Source: Paracentrotus lividus (taxonomy: Eukaryota > Echinodermata > Echinoidea > Camarodonta > Echinidae). From it: a DNA stretch of 64,000 nucleotides. This document shows, piece after piece, positions 1 through 9,840 of this stretch (the first letter of the stretch is position 1; every line of letters begins with the position of its first letter). The notes under the pieces were generated by a model, which had not been told where the DNA came from, searched no databases, and saw only the letters and a program-made list of their open reading frames with translations. Where the stretch lies: NCBI GenBank assembly GCA_940671915.1, contig CALNVZ010003426.1, forward strand, positions 18,250,465 to 18,314,464, written 5' to 3'. The position numbers were made by a program, and so were the translations under genes.

Positions 1-254
1 ACAACTCCGGAGGACAGCTCCCCGGAGACAACTCCCCCAGAGGACAGCTCCCCCGCAGGACAACTTCCCCGCAGACATTCTCCCCTGAGGACAGCTCCCC
101 AGAGGACACTTCCCTGGAGGACAACTCCCCCGGGACAACTCCCCGCAGGACAACTCCCCCGGGACAACCTCCCCCGCAGGACAACTCCCCGACAGGACAT
201 CTCCCCCGGAGTACAGGTCCCCCCAAGAACAACTCCCCCGGAGGACATCTCCCC
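1..254 (-). repeat. Minisatellite array, left arm of fold-back element
   Basis: Tandem units of about 15-18 bp reading GGACAACTCCCCCGG with variants (GGACAGCTCCCC, GGACATCTCCCC). The reverse complement of the unit forms the array at 1647-2002, so the two arrays are inverted arms around a 1.4-kb middle. The array begins before the window. From memory, sea-urchin TU fold-back transposons have outer inverted-repeat domains made of roughly 15-bp tandem repeats, which this resembles; the family assignment is inference. Confidence 0.8.
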
Positions 255-1646
255 TCACTTTAAATGCTTCTAATATTGATTTTATGGCTAACCCCTGGTT
301 TTTCTTTTCTGTTACAATTATTACAGTACTTTTTGCATGGAGTAACCCTTCTGTAATGACAACGAGGGATGGGAATGGTTGTTAATTGCTAATCATCCAT
401 TGAACACCCCTTCCAATCTATGAATGGCTACTCCTTTCCATCAAAAGGTTGTTAGTTTTGGCAGATTCAGAGGTACCCACGAATGTGACCTCAGAAAAGG
501 AAAATTAATGAAAATGCAGACATAAAGAATGTTGAAAAAAGGAAGGATGCTAAATGGGGAGCTTAAATTTGAAGCTACAGGAGTAGAAAAGAGCATGAAG
601 GGCGAGTCGGCCTACGTTTCTCTAGTCGTCTTCAGCAAGGGGGGGGGTGAGCCACGATATAAAGCTTTAATTAAATATTAATCACACCATAAACAAATTA
701 GAATGGGCACAAAGTTAAAAGAGAAACACAATTTTTATTTATCAAAAAAAAATTCATAAAAATCAATTCAAACATCATCACTTGTTTTGTCAGTTACAGG
801 AATAATGTCATACAATCATTGTCATTGGGTTAAAATTTACAGACAATTGTTTTACATTTATCCAAAACAAACGAATATTCATATCTGAATGGTGTGTGTT
901 CATAAGTATGTACTTGCACAGCTTTGCATTCATTCCGTGTGTTCGCTATAAGAGGGTGTTATTGCAAACAGTCTGTGTCAAAAAAATGGTACAGTCGGCA
1001 AAAAAAATAATTTGGGTGTGAAATCTTTTCATATTAGTGTGTTTTGTGGTACCAAATTAAAGCCAAAAGATTTTCTTGCTGATGCGCTTGTTCTGTATAA
1101 TTTGCTTTCGTAGAACAAAAGTTATGCTAAGTTTGTGCGACAAGGAACACATCGAATACGCACTTCTATTGTTCTGGAGCGCTGAATTCACGGTCATTAT
1201 GCGAATCATACACAAAGGCATGGGAGGGCGTGCGAAAATGGATTTTTCTTGATTGTAGAAAATTAGTCATATCTCAAAAAATACTGCTCCAAACTGTGAT
1301 GAAAAAAATTGCAGAATGAAAGTCTGATTACCCTGCTTTTTGAAAGTACTAAACAATACCAGGTGTGATTTATTTTCATGCTATAAAAAATGTTTTCCAC
1401 TTGTACCATTTTTTGACACAGACTGTAGTGTTGTATGAAAATATCTCCAGAAGTAGACGGAACCTAAAACATCTAGGCATATAACCATTTTTCAATATTT
1501 CGTCAACATATCCAATGAAAACATTTATAATTCTAAAACATTTGCCGAAACAAGCCAAAACAAAACAAAACAAACCCTTGTATCAATTATGTACATGTAT
1601 TTTGTTAATATTGAAGAGGTGTGATAAAAATTTATATATAATTTTT
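255..1646. mobile_element. Middle segment of the TU-like fold-back element
   Basis: AT-rich sequence between the two inverted minisatellite arms. No ORF with recognisable protein similarity is visible; the longest frames are short and low-complexity. It holds a G9 tract near 640 and the phrase 'gacacagactgt' at 1417-1428 whose complement lies near 970-985, a weak internal inverted repeat. It is treated as element interior only because of the flanking arms. Confidence 0.5.
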
Positions 1647-2002
1647 GTCCTCCGGGGGAGTTGTACTCGGGGGATATGTCCTTGTGGGACTTGACCTGCG
1701 GAGGAGTTTTCATCGGGTGAGATGTCCTCCGGGGGAGTTGTCCTTGGGGGACCTGTCCTCCGGGGAGATGTCCTGCGGGGAGTTGTCCTGCGGGGAGTTG
1801 TCCTACGGGGAGTTGTCCTCCGGGGAGTTGTCCTCGGGGGAGTTGTCCTCCGGGGGAGTTGTCCTCCGGGGGAGATGTCCTCCGGGGAGATGTCAGCCGG
1901 GGGAGTTGTCTCTGGGGGAGTTGTCCGCCGGGGGAGTTTTCTCCGGGGAGCTGTCCTCCGGAGTTGTCCCCGGGGAGTTGTCCTCCGGGGGAATGTCCTG
2001 AT
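1647..2002 (+). repeat. Minisatellite array, right arm of fold-back element
   Basis: About 20 tandem units of 15-18 bp (CCGGGGGAGTTGTCCT). The reading frames through it encode only a periodic Gly-Glu-Leu-Ser-type or Gly-Val-Val-Leu-Arg-type repeat, so they are translation artefacts of the minisatellite. The array is the inverted partner of 1-254, and its unit recurs once or twice at 8147-8176. Confidence 0.88.
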
Positions 2003-2543
2003 ACGAATTATTATTATTATTAGGTTAGGTGTAGGGTTAGGTGGAAGATTTTTGGAGGGGGGGGGGTGATTGTCTCGGGGTAGTTGTCGTAGAACTGCAT
2101 GGCTAACTCTAGCTTTAGACTTTCATGTATAGCTACAGCTAACCCAACACCTAAAATCCTATCGCATCCCCTAACCCTTTATCGTAGACAAAACAAAGCC
2201 AGAAATGAATGTTGATGGGCATTTGTCTCTTTCTGTTCAAATTATAAAACTTATTTTTACTGGCAAAGAAAGATAATAACGACACTGGTACGGCAGCCAT
2301 TTCAGAACATGCTTGCTTCCATAATTTACAGTTGGTTTTCTGTTCAGTCTTGCATTTTCCTGATGAGAACAAGATGGTAAAAACTATTCTTTCAATCATG
2401 CCAAAGAATAAATCAATAAACAACAGTTTACAAATAACTCCAGTTTAACCTTGGATCGAGATGTTTTTTTTTTTTTTATGGACTGTTTTCAAATCAGCAA
2501 TAGGGGACTTTGCAGCAAAATGGATTAAAAGGAAACATCTTAC
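2003..2543. other. Intergenic or intronic sequence, nothing recognised
   Basis: AT-rich with an ATT microsatellite at 2010-2021, a G8 tract near 2060 and a T14 run near 2465. No exon with splice sites or family similarity was recognised on either strand. Confidence 0.5.
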
Positions 2544-2690
2544 CAACCTCTTTGTGCGCAATCTTCTAATATTTGTTTGTAAGGATATAAGCTGTGTTTG
2601 ATCTTGCCAACACTCTTGATGACCTTGGTGAGTTTATCTGCACTTCCAGGAGAAACCTGTAGAACTCTTCATTCAGCTGAGTTACCAGAC
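2544..2690 (-). CDS. DDB1: DDB1 exon (C-terminal region), minus strand, frameshifted
   Basis: DDB1 is the large adaptor subunit of CUL4 ubiquitin ligases and part of the UV-damage DNA-binding complex. On the minus strand, after a TTTGCAG acceptor, the frame reads GLVTQLNEEFYRFLLEVQ. It then needs one inserted base near 2635-2640 to continue as DKLTKVIKSVGKIKHS. Both blocks are diagnostic for the C-terminal propeller/helical-domain junction of DDB1. A strong donor (GGTTG|GTAAGAT) closes the exon at 2544, but about 15 residues before it do not resemble the family, so the true donor could be different. The next family segment, [12 protein letters not shown], is on the opposite strand at 8579, so the gene is not collinear here. 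The single-base break may be a sequence error or a pseudogene lesion. Confidence 0.85.
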
Positions 2691-2869
2691 CTGCAAACAA
2701 AAGTTGATAGTAGCCAATCAGGATCCTTGTTGCATGCATTTTTTGCATAAAAGTCTCACTCTGATCCAATCAAAATAGTTGTTTCAATGTGAAATTGGTT
2801 GTAATTGTTTTATCAGATCTGTGTCCTTAACATAAATCTTACAAAATATTGACATGCCTTCAATGTAAA

Positions 2870-3220
2870 ATCATTCCCATTGCCATTGTACATATAGTAT
2901 ACTCTTCAATTCACTATAGAAGTATGATAAAAGAGAGCACTTACCTACTGACTGTACATAAGAAAACATTGCCCAGTGTAGCGTAGTACTCTCCTCTCCA
3001 ATGCTACTAGAGAATCACGATATTAAGAGCACTTAACAACTGACCCACTGACTGAACCAAAGAGTACACTGCCTGTAGTACGTAGAGTATACTTACTCTT
3101 CAGTTTTACCAGAGAACCAAGATATTAGAGAGCACTTACCTACAGACCACTGACTGTGCCGAAGAGTACACTTCCTGTCGTAGTAAGTACTCTTCCGATG
3201 TTCTGCATTACTTAGTGAAC
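2870..3220 (-). repeat. Tandem array seeded by the 3' end of a DDB1 exon
   Basis: On the minus strand the last ~80 bases of the exon at 3305-3140 plus its GTAAGTGCTCT donor recur two to three times downstream, at about 3045-3135, 2945-3040 and less clearly 2870-2940. The period is roughly 95 bases. Shared landmarks are 'ggcagtgtactctttgg', 'acagtcagt' and 'gtaagtgctct'. Copies look progressively less similar to the exon with distance. Confidence 0.75.
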
Positions 3221-3305
3221 CATGACGGAACACATTTACGAATTCTCCGAGATGAAACAGACCACCTCCTGTAGATGACGTCGTTCTTCATCTGTTGTTG
3301 CAGCA
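3140..3305 (-). CDS. DDB1: DDB1 exon (AATTDEER segment), minus strand, frameshifted
   Basis: After a TTGTGTTCAG acceptor the frame gives AATTDEERRHLQEV, then a one-base shift to GLFHLGEFVNVFRHGSL. A further extra A (ctaagtaatg for CTAGTAATG) gives VMQN, followed by TTGSVLFGTVSGL and a TAG. That TAG disappears if one A is restored before the donor (CTG ATA G|GT). These blocks match consecutive DDB1 residues just upstream of the GLVTQL exon, which is the next exon on this strand, and the phase across the junction fits once corrected. Three single-base breaks in one conserved exon with otherwise intact residues point to sequence errors more than to decay, though a recent pseudogene copy is possible. 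Confidence 0.86.
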
Positions 3306-3627
3306 CTGAACACAAAGATATTAAAAAAAAGGACCACATTTACACAATAAAACTTGACATCAATGGAAATTTTAAAACAAATGTAGACGACCATACGCAT
3401 ATTGAGGATAACAATCATTCTGTTTTACTATTGAAAAAAAAAAAGCTTTCAAAGCAACCAACTATGTAATTGTATGTGCATAAGCTATCGAGACAAGCCT
3501 ATAGACAAAATTTGCAAATTAAATCAGTAATTAAAAAAATCTTCATCTTTTAAAAGTTTCTAGCATCATGTGCTCCCAAGCACCACCTACATCAACATTC
3601 ATACTCCTAATATTATATGTTACAAAG
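3306..3627. other. Intronic sequence upstream of the DDB1 minus-strand exon
   Basis: AT-rich, with A-runs near 3325 and 3433. I see no further DDB1 exon before the retrotransposon starts. Confidence 0.45.
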
Positions 3628-3978
3628 GTAGCTAATTAGTAAAATTATACTAATTTTATTATTTACGAGATAATCACATGACCCTCTCTTACCTTGCTTT
3701 TGTTCACGAGAACAATGCATAGACCGAACCAACAATAGACTACCAAAACAGTTTTGTCCCTACTTCCCTGCCCCATCCCTGAATACCCTGCCTCGCTCTG
3801 GCTATCAAAAGGTGCGCTCTAGACACTAATATTCATTTTACCAACCAAATCGACACTCGTCAAAAGAGACAAGGTTGGGGCCGGAGGGAGGGGCGTAAGG
3901 AGGTCATGTGATTATCTCGTAATAATAAAATTACGTACTAATTTTACTAATTACTTCAAATAATCACATGACTCTCTC
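3628..3978. repeat. Terminal inverted/direct repeat structure of the DIRS-like element
   Basis: TACGAGATAATCACATGACC at 3663-3682 is inverted at 3903-3922 and partly repeated directly at 3960-3978 (ATAATCACATGACTCTCTC). The AATTTTACTAATTAC motif flanks both inverted arms. This is the kind of complementarity DIRS elements use for circularisation; its function here is inferred. Confidence 0.65.
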
Positions 3979-4129
3979 TTACGCTTGCTTAGTCCCAAAC
4001 AGACCAGCACCGACACCAAAAGGGTGACAAAAAGAGAGGCCCAGGGGAGGGGCTAAGAGGACTTTGATAGTCCGCGGGAGGCCGCCGACAACGCAGAGAC
4101 ACACCAAAACGCTCCTCACCCATGCAAAC

Positions 4130-5260
4130 GCACGTAGGTAAATGAAAATGAAGGAATTCAGAGCGCCAGTACGCTTGCCTTCAACACATCTCAGTGGGAA
4201 CTCCTGCAAGAGCGCCAAGAAGCGCTGATACCTCTAGTATCATGAGCTTTGGGGGCCCTTCCTCATCAAGGCGTCAGACCGTCCGCTTTAATCCCTCCAC
4301 AATCCATCTGGAGATGGGTAGTCGGCGGAAGCGGTGCCGAAAAGGGATCTCGAGTGATGAATAAAGAGTTTATACTCTTCCGACGAGATTCGGATCTGGA
4401 AAGGTACCATTTAAGGCCTAACCGGACACCACATCCTTGTCCTCCGGGACCGAAGAGAAGTAGGAGAGCTTGTTGAGAAAGATCTCACCCGGTCCCGAAG
4501 AGGCAGTCTGTTCTTAGCATGAAACGAGGTTCAGGGCGAAGACGAACTCCCGAGGTTCGAACCTAATGTGGCCTTCAAGGCTATACTAAGGGCATGAAGC
4601 GAATTCGTCTTGGCCTGAGGCCACCGCCACTAAAAAGACATCTTACTGTCAAGTGGTGAAAAGACGCTTCCGACAGAGCTCAAGCGGAGGTGCGCTACGC
4701 CTCCAAACCTTAGGTAAACTCCAGGAAGGAGCTAAGGGAGTAGACTAGAGGTCTTCGCAGAAAAACGTTAAGTAAGCGGCCTACTCGGGAGAGTTGGAAA
4801 CATTAGACCCATCATGAAAACCATCTGAACGCCGCAATGGCAGAACGATAGCCTCGTAAGGTCGAAAGAGAACGGCCTTGTCAAAAAGGTGGATTAAAAA
4901 TCCGCTACGACTGGGCAGGGACCCCACTGGGGGAGCACCCTTTCTCTTGCACCATTCCAAAAAGAGCGCTAAACGGGAGTGTACACCGTTAGCTCGACTC
5001 CCTCCGGCTCCCGGCCATTGAGAAGCCGAGGCCCTCCCGAGAGCCAGACGCGATAGCCTGCGACCTGATAACGGCCATGCGTCAAGCGAAGCCGAGACGG
5101 GTGCTCTGGGAGAGCGCCGGAGATCGGCTGACTCACAACGTCCGGCCATCGAGGAGGGGCCACGGATGACCGACCACAAAGCTCGCGAAAGGCGAGGAAA
5201 CCATGGTCTGCCCGGCCAGGCGGGGCTATAAGATCATCAAGCCCGTCCTCCACTAGCTTG
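4130..5260 (-). pseudogene. DIRS-like tyrosine recombinase, broken
   Basis: The N-terminal core-binding part is read near 5180-4800 (FLEWCKRKGAPP, GFLIHLFDK, LFRPYEA). A middle segment near 4620-4560 resembles the 'FL.A.ASG..E' region of DIRS recombinases. A C-terminal block near 4230 reads AHDTRGISASWALL, carrying the conserved H..R of the active site. The pieces lie in different frames with several stops. The position downstream of RT/RNase H is the usual one for DIRS/Ngaro elements. Confidence 0.7.
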
Positions 5261-5639
5261 GCTAGTATTGGGGATCACAGGAAAGGGGGGAATGCATAAA
5301 TCTCATCCCGCTCCAACTGACGAGAACGCGTCTTGAGCGTAGCGCTCTCGGGTCCCGAGCCCTCGAAGCAGTAAATCGGAAGACGGGTGATTGAACTCGT
5401 TCGCGAAGCAGATCGATTCGAACGGCGCCCAATCGTCATCAGCCGCTCGAAGAAGGGTCTGATGGAGAGACCTTCCGAGGGAAGAGATTGCGCGGGACAG
5501 AAAGTCGCTATAACATTCTCCCGACCCGGTAGATCGAGGGCAGACGGTGAGATGTCTCTCTCCTGCACCAACTTCCACAATTGAGCCGTCAAGCGGTTTC
5601 AAACTCCCGCACGGAGTGTTGCCCCCTTGACGATTGATG

Positions 5640-6075
5640 TAAAGCCCGCACGCTCACATTGTCCGTCAAAATGAGAAACCGAGCGGCCTCTTAACCAGTC
5701 TATCCTGAAAAACTTCCATGGATGACTGAACCGCTAACATCTCTAACACATTGATGTGGGGAGGAGGTCAGATGAGCCAGTCCCCCGCCGTCCATGACCC
5801 TCGCATAGGCCGCCCCAGCCCTGGAGGACGCATCCGTGGAAATCCGACACGGATGGTAGAGTCACACGAAAAGGCATGCCCCTGGAAAGAAAACCGGCTC
5901 TTCCACGGGGATAGCAAATCGGGCCACTCCGGCGGAGAGGGGACCCAACGTCCTCGGAGACGAAACTTCCCTGCTGGAAGTAACGTTTGAGTGCCACTGA
6001 AAGGGCGCATAAGCGCCGACAGTCACGTACCCAGGCCGGTAAGGCATAGGCACCCATGAAGCGAAGACCCACAGC
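5640..6075 (-). pseudogene. DIRS-like RNase H domain, broken
   Basis: Minus-strand fragments include LGAS/MGAYALP-type sequence near 6070-6040 and SVSDFHGCVLQGWGGLCEGH near 5855-5800. The latter fits the 'DAS..GWG...H' RNase H motif. The fragments sit directly after the RT core and change frame at least twice. Confidence 0.6.
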
Positions 6076-6930
6076 TTGGCCCTCGCTCTGGGAGGAGCTG
6101 AGGCGCCGAGCACAAGGCCACTATGTCTCGTATACGGGCGGTGCTCGGCCGGGCTCGCTCCCCGAAGCAAAAACCAACTCGGCTCCCAGATAAACTGGTA
6201 TGCGAGTCGGTGAAAGCTCTGACTTGTCCCAGTTCACGGCAAACCCCAACGCTAGGGTCCACCTAGGAGGACCTTCCCCTTGTGCCGTACAGCAGCCCCG
6301 GGAATGGCTTACTAAAAGCCAAGTCGTCCAGGTAGTGACGTAAAGTCTTGTAGGCCTCCTCCCTGAGAAAGGTCTACCAAGACGCCACGACTCGAGTAAA
6401 AACTCGTGGGGCCAGTGTTTCAGACCGAACGTAATACTCGATATCGGTAGGTTTTGACCAGCACAGAAAACCCAAAGGTCCCTCGCCTGGGGTGGATGGG
6501 CACGTGGAAGTACGCCATCTCTCAAAATCGAGAGAAATTGCCCAATCCTCAGAGCGCGATGCGAAGGAAGAATCCTGCCGAGGTGTTCGTATTGAAGTGC
6601 TCCTTGGGGGAGCGTATTGATCTTTTCATATTCAGGATCATGCTAACTGCCCGGACCGTTTCGGGATAATGAATATCGAAGAAGGGACAACCACGGTGGT
6701 ACCCTCACCTCCTCTATAGCCCCCTTCGTCAGCAGCGACGAAATCTCTCGAGATATGCCGCTGATAAAAGGGGAAGTCTGGGTGGTCTCCGGATGCGCGC
6801 CTGGAGGACCGTGAGTGAAACGGTAACCCTCCGAACAATCGACGCACGAATGCTGGTCGACGGTGATCTCTTCCCAAGCGGGAAGAAACCCCGAGAGACG
6901 CCCCCGACTCTCACAGGAACCGTCGGGCAC
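6076..6930 (-). pseudogene. DIRS-like reverse transcriptase, broken
   Basis: The N-terminal part reads SREISSLLTKGAIEEV (around 6760-6715), a hallmark just before the RT palm in DIRS-type polymerases. Further on come ITFGLKHWP (QGL-FGLK region, ~6440), a degenerate catalytic segment TTWTTWLLVSHSRG where the YLDD box is expected (~6340), and LGFAVNWDKSEL with VYLGAEL (~6240-6190). The aspartates of the YxDD box are not present in this frame, so the copy is dead as assembled. Confidence 0.8.
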
Positions 6931-6954
6931 ACCGTCACCCCGACCCCTTTGGCT

Positions 6955-7290
6955 TCGCCTTGGTTGAGGGGAGAGGTACGGGACTTAGCCATGAGAGGAG
7001 GACTCTTGGACTTGGTTTTGCCCCGTTTGACGGGGATCTTGCCTTCGAACGTCTTCCGAGGTTTCGTCGGGCTCTGCGACAGGCGCAGCGGGACGGGTAC
7101 TCTTGGATTAACGCTGGGTGGACCTCGGCTTGCGCTTCCGCCAGAAGCCTGTAGCCAGCTCATCCCCTGCTTCAACTCGTCCAATTCCTCCTTACACCTG
7201 GAGATTGAACTGGCCGCCGAGAGGGGGGGACAACGGTGAGCAAGAAGGGTCCATAGAGCTTACCGCCATGCTCTGAATAAAGGTCCAGTG
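6955..7290 (-). pseudogene. Gag-like basic region of the DIRS-like element
   Basis: Minus-strand frame upstream of RT with CKEELDELKQGMSWLQ followed by a Lys/Arg/Pro/Ser-rich tail (KPRKTFEGKIPVKRGKTKSK). Composition and position suit the C-terminal part of a DIRS Gag, but no enzymatic or zinc-knuckle motif is visible. The remaining 7300-8146 should hold the Gag N-terminus and leader; it contains only short broken frames. Confidence 0.45.
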
Positions 7291-8146
7291 ACCCCTCGAG
7301 CTTATAGCAGGGCGAGAGTACTTTTCTGACATTCCTACTAAATTAAATACCAAAGCTAACGAAAAAGGTCGCCCGCATAAGACTGGATAAAGAAAAACCA
7401 CCCCGAAAGGGGACAAAGGACCTTGTCAAAGGTCTGCAAGATCTTGTGACGAGATCTTGATGAGCTTTGGCTCGGGCACGGAGGAGAGAGCAAAATATTC
7501 AAAAAGGCTGACAGCCTCAATGCACCTCTGATGCCGGCCCTCTAACCTTCCTAATTGTGACGATCTTCGGACAAAGTCTTGCCACCCCAGGGGGCATGAA
7601 TCTTCTCACCAAAGCGAAGGGGCCTGCCGAAGAGATCTTCCTTGGGAAGAAATAGACCGTCCATCGAAGACTTCCCTCATAGGAGAACTCTGGCCCAACT
7701 TATGGACGGAAGAGCGCTTAGTCTTAAGGCGAAGTCCACTTCTGCAGCGCACGAGCTTCCCCCCCGAAATTGGGGAGGGGAAGGCTAATGCCGGGTTTGG
7801 TGCTTCGCGAGAAGCAAGCCAAGACATCAGGACGATCGAGCCCGGAGGCCTAGATTATAGCTCAGGCTCGTATTTGTCCAAAAGGCGTATTGCTAACGCC
7901 GCAAGTCCGAGGTGGAGTAGTCCACTTGCCGGGTCCAGCCTCCGAGTCTCAAAGGCTGAACCAGACTTTGACTCGTAAGTCACCAGACTCTTCCTCCGAC
8001 AATCCCGAATTAGGCTCCACCAGGGGTCGGTGGAGGCGGGGAGGACTCCCGGGGACTCGGGCTGATCAAGTTGGGAGAACTCAAGTTAGTTGCGGAAGTC
8101 ATCACCGATCCGTATCCCGGGGGAACGAGCGGCTGGGACTCCCCCC

Positions 8147-8176
8147 CGGGGGAGTTGTCCTCCGGGGGAGATGTCC
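8147..8176 (+). repeat. Remnant of the GTTGTCC fold-back minisatellite
   Basis: Two units (GGGGGAGTTGTCCTCC, then GGGGGAGATGTCCTAGAACC) with the same unit and orientation as the array at 1647-2002, abutting the truncated 5' end of the DIRS-like element. The terminal AGAACC also ends the small relative at 27885-28006, so this looks like a true element end. Confidence 0.7.
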
Positions 8177-8179
8177 TAG

Positions 8180-8440
8180 AACCATAATAATTATACTATG
8201 ATTTATTACGTGCTTTTCCTGTAGTAGCCCAAAGCACTTTACAGTATATTATTGCCCCATTCATGGGATTCTATTCCATGCTTTCGTGTCTGCCAACACC
8301 GGCGACTGTATGGAATCATCATCCCGGGTACCCATTTGCACCTGGGTGGAATGGACATAAGTGCCAGTGCCGGGAATAGAACTCATGACCTCTTCATCCA
8401 TCCCCAGTCAAGTAAAATGACCACTACACTTACGTAACCC
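8180..8440 (-). mobile_element. tRNA-derived SINE-like unit
   Basis: On the minus strand the head (about 8440-8365) reads TAGTGGTCATTTTACTTG, then GAGTTCTATTCCC after about 32 bases, resembling degenerate A and B boxes of a tRNA promoter. The tail end near 8180 is AT-rich (AATCATAGTATAATTATTAT), as in SINEs with short AT repeats. The B-box match is imperfect, so this is a moderate call. Confidence 0.5.
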
Positions 8441-8578
8441 TAACCCTAGTTCATAATAGTTGTCCCGATACGTGGCAATGCGATTAGTATTGACGACAGC
8501 AATTGTTGCTGTAGTACATATACATGCTCCAATCAGAATATATGCCTGAATGCAATTTCCTTGACTACAATGTTTACT

Positions 8579-8701
8579 TGGAGGTCCTTCTACTCAGAGA
8601 GGAAGACAGAGCCGATGGATAACTTCATTGATGGTGATCTCCTGGAAAGCTTCCTAGATCTCAGGAAAGACACTATGGATGAGGTCGCTATGGGATTACA
8701 G
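8579..8701 (+). CDS. DDB1: DDB1 penultimate exon, plus strand
   Basis: Reads [12 protein letters not shown], then [13 protein letters not shown] and [12 protein letters not shown], ending in phase 0 at a good donor (CAG|GTATGT). This is the DDB1 C-terminal helical domain immediately before the last exon. The 5' boundary is uncertain: no convincing acceptor precedes the WRS codons, and the nearest AG (8582-8583) splits the Arg codon. No frameshift is seen. The exon that should precede it lies inverted at 2690-2544. Confidence 0.92.
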
Positions 8702-8941
8702 GTATGTCAATATTCCTTGAAGATTTCACTGGTGGTAGAACAATTAGCAGAGGAAGGTTTCATGGTGCACCAAGGTTATGAGGTTGTGAGTGGTCCCTGA
8801 AAAGGACCTGTTCAACTCTCTCACCAAAACGTCAAGATAACCTCAAGAAAGAATATTTGGTACACTGTGAAACCTGCCACTGCTACATGTATGTCCTATC
8901 TAAAGTACAGTCAACCTTGCCTGAGTCCGGTCTGAACTATA

Positions 8942-9255
8942 AGGCCCATATTCACAAAGGTGTACTAAGTTAAGCCATGGCTTAAGTCTCTTTTTTTAAC
9001 TATGGGTAGCAAAATGAGACACGATCTCTATACATTGTTATGTTCCTTACACGTTTACTGGGTCCTGGAATCGTTCTTCATGGTCAGGAAGACTTTTGTA
9101 CTTTATCATTCCAAGGCACTTTTTGAGAGTTTCAGTACCAAAAAATCTGATAAATCAAACATCTTGTTCCAGATTGTGTCACATTTTACTACCCATAGTT
9201 AAACCGCATATTCAAGCTAGGCTTAACTTTAGGACACCTTTGTGAATAAGGGCCT
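8942..9255. mobile_element. MITE with long imperfect TIRs (GGCCCATATTCAC family)
   Basis: 314 bp starting GGCCCATATTCACAAAGGTG and ending CACCTTTGTGAATAAGGGCC. The TIRs extend about 45 bp inward (AAGTTAAGCCATGGCTTAAG against CTAGGCTTAACTTTAGG). A second copy carrying an internal insertion is at 12919-14294. Confidence 0.85.
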
Positions 9256-9753
9256 AAGTGGCTAGTTTTGTTAACATGTCTAGAGGGCATGGCAATTGCT
9301 CTCTATACATGTCCACAATCTAGCAACTGATAGTTCTGATTTGTAGGCATTATACAATTTCATCAAATACAAGAACTCAAAATTTGACAAGATTAAACTT
9401 CACTATTCTTGGCTGAAAATCCTGACATACAACATAATTATGCAATCGATATGGAATAAACTTATTTCCTGAGACAAACAGACATTTCACTGGTGGGCTG
9501 ATAAAACCTCTATTCTCAAAAATGTCATATGTTAGGGAGAGTAAAAAAAAACAAAACAAAAAAAGAACATGACAGCCAATGCACTGTAACATATGGGAAT
9601 GCCTTTGCTTTGATACGCTGTGGTGGCTTCATTTTTGGGGTGAGGGAGCTGGGATTTGTTTTTGGACAGGACTTCACTTGACCGATTATGTGGAGATGAA
9701 TCTGAAAAAGGTGATTTTCACCAAAAATTTGAGAGACAGGCCACCAGCGATTT

Positions 9754-9839
9754 GCTCCTGTGAATAGTGCTTCTGGCTTAATTTCTTCTGCGATGTAGGG
9801 TTAGGGTCAAGATATCAATAGAGTTTTATGTTCAGGTTA
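9754..9839 (+). repeat. 86-bp direct repeat, copy 1
   Basis: Starts GCTCCTGTGAATAGTGCTTC and ends ATGTTCAGGTTA; it is repeated at 10324-10409 with few differences. The pair brackets the TIR element 9841-10289 and is much longer than a target-site duplication. Confidence 0.8.
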
Positions 9840-9840
9840 T

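Larger units (their letters stand above)
3628..8146 (-). mobile_element. DIRS-like tyrosine-recombinase retrotransposon, degraded
   Basis: A GC-rich 4.5-kb block unlike its AT-rich surroundings. On the minus strand it carries, in order, a basic Gag-like region, reverse transcriptase, RNase H and a tyrosine recombinase, all broken by frameshifts and stops. The low-coordinate (3') end has a ~50-bp inverted repeat (3631-3684 with 3903-3953, core CGAGATAATCACATGACC). A direct repeat of the same motif follows at 3958-3978. This fits the inverted terminal repeat plus internal complementary region of DIRS elements. No matching repeat is visible near 8146, where the sequence runs straight into the GTTGTCC minisatellite, so the 5' end looks truncated. 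The copy is non-functional as written. Confidence 0.82.

Noticed and set aside
1645..2069. 118- and 115-codon frames with Gly-Glu-Leu-Ser periodicity
   Set aside because: They are overlapping translations of a minisatellite with period ~15 bp; several frames are open for the same reason.
8436..8450. Telomere-like CCCTAACCCTA
   Set aside because: Only two repeats; no array and no other subtelomeric sign.
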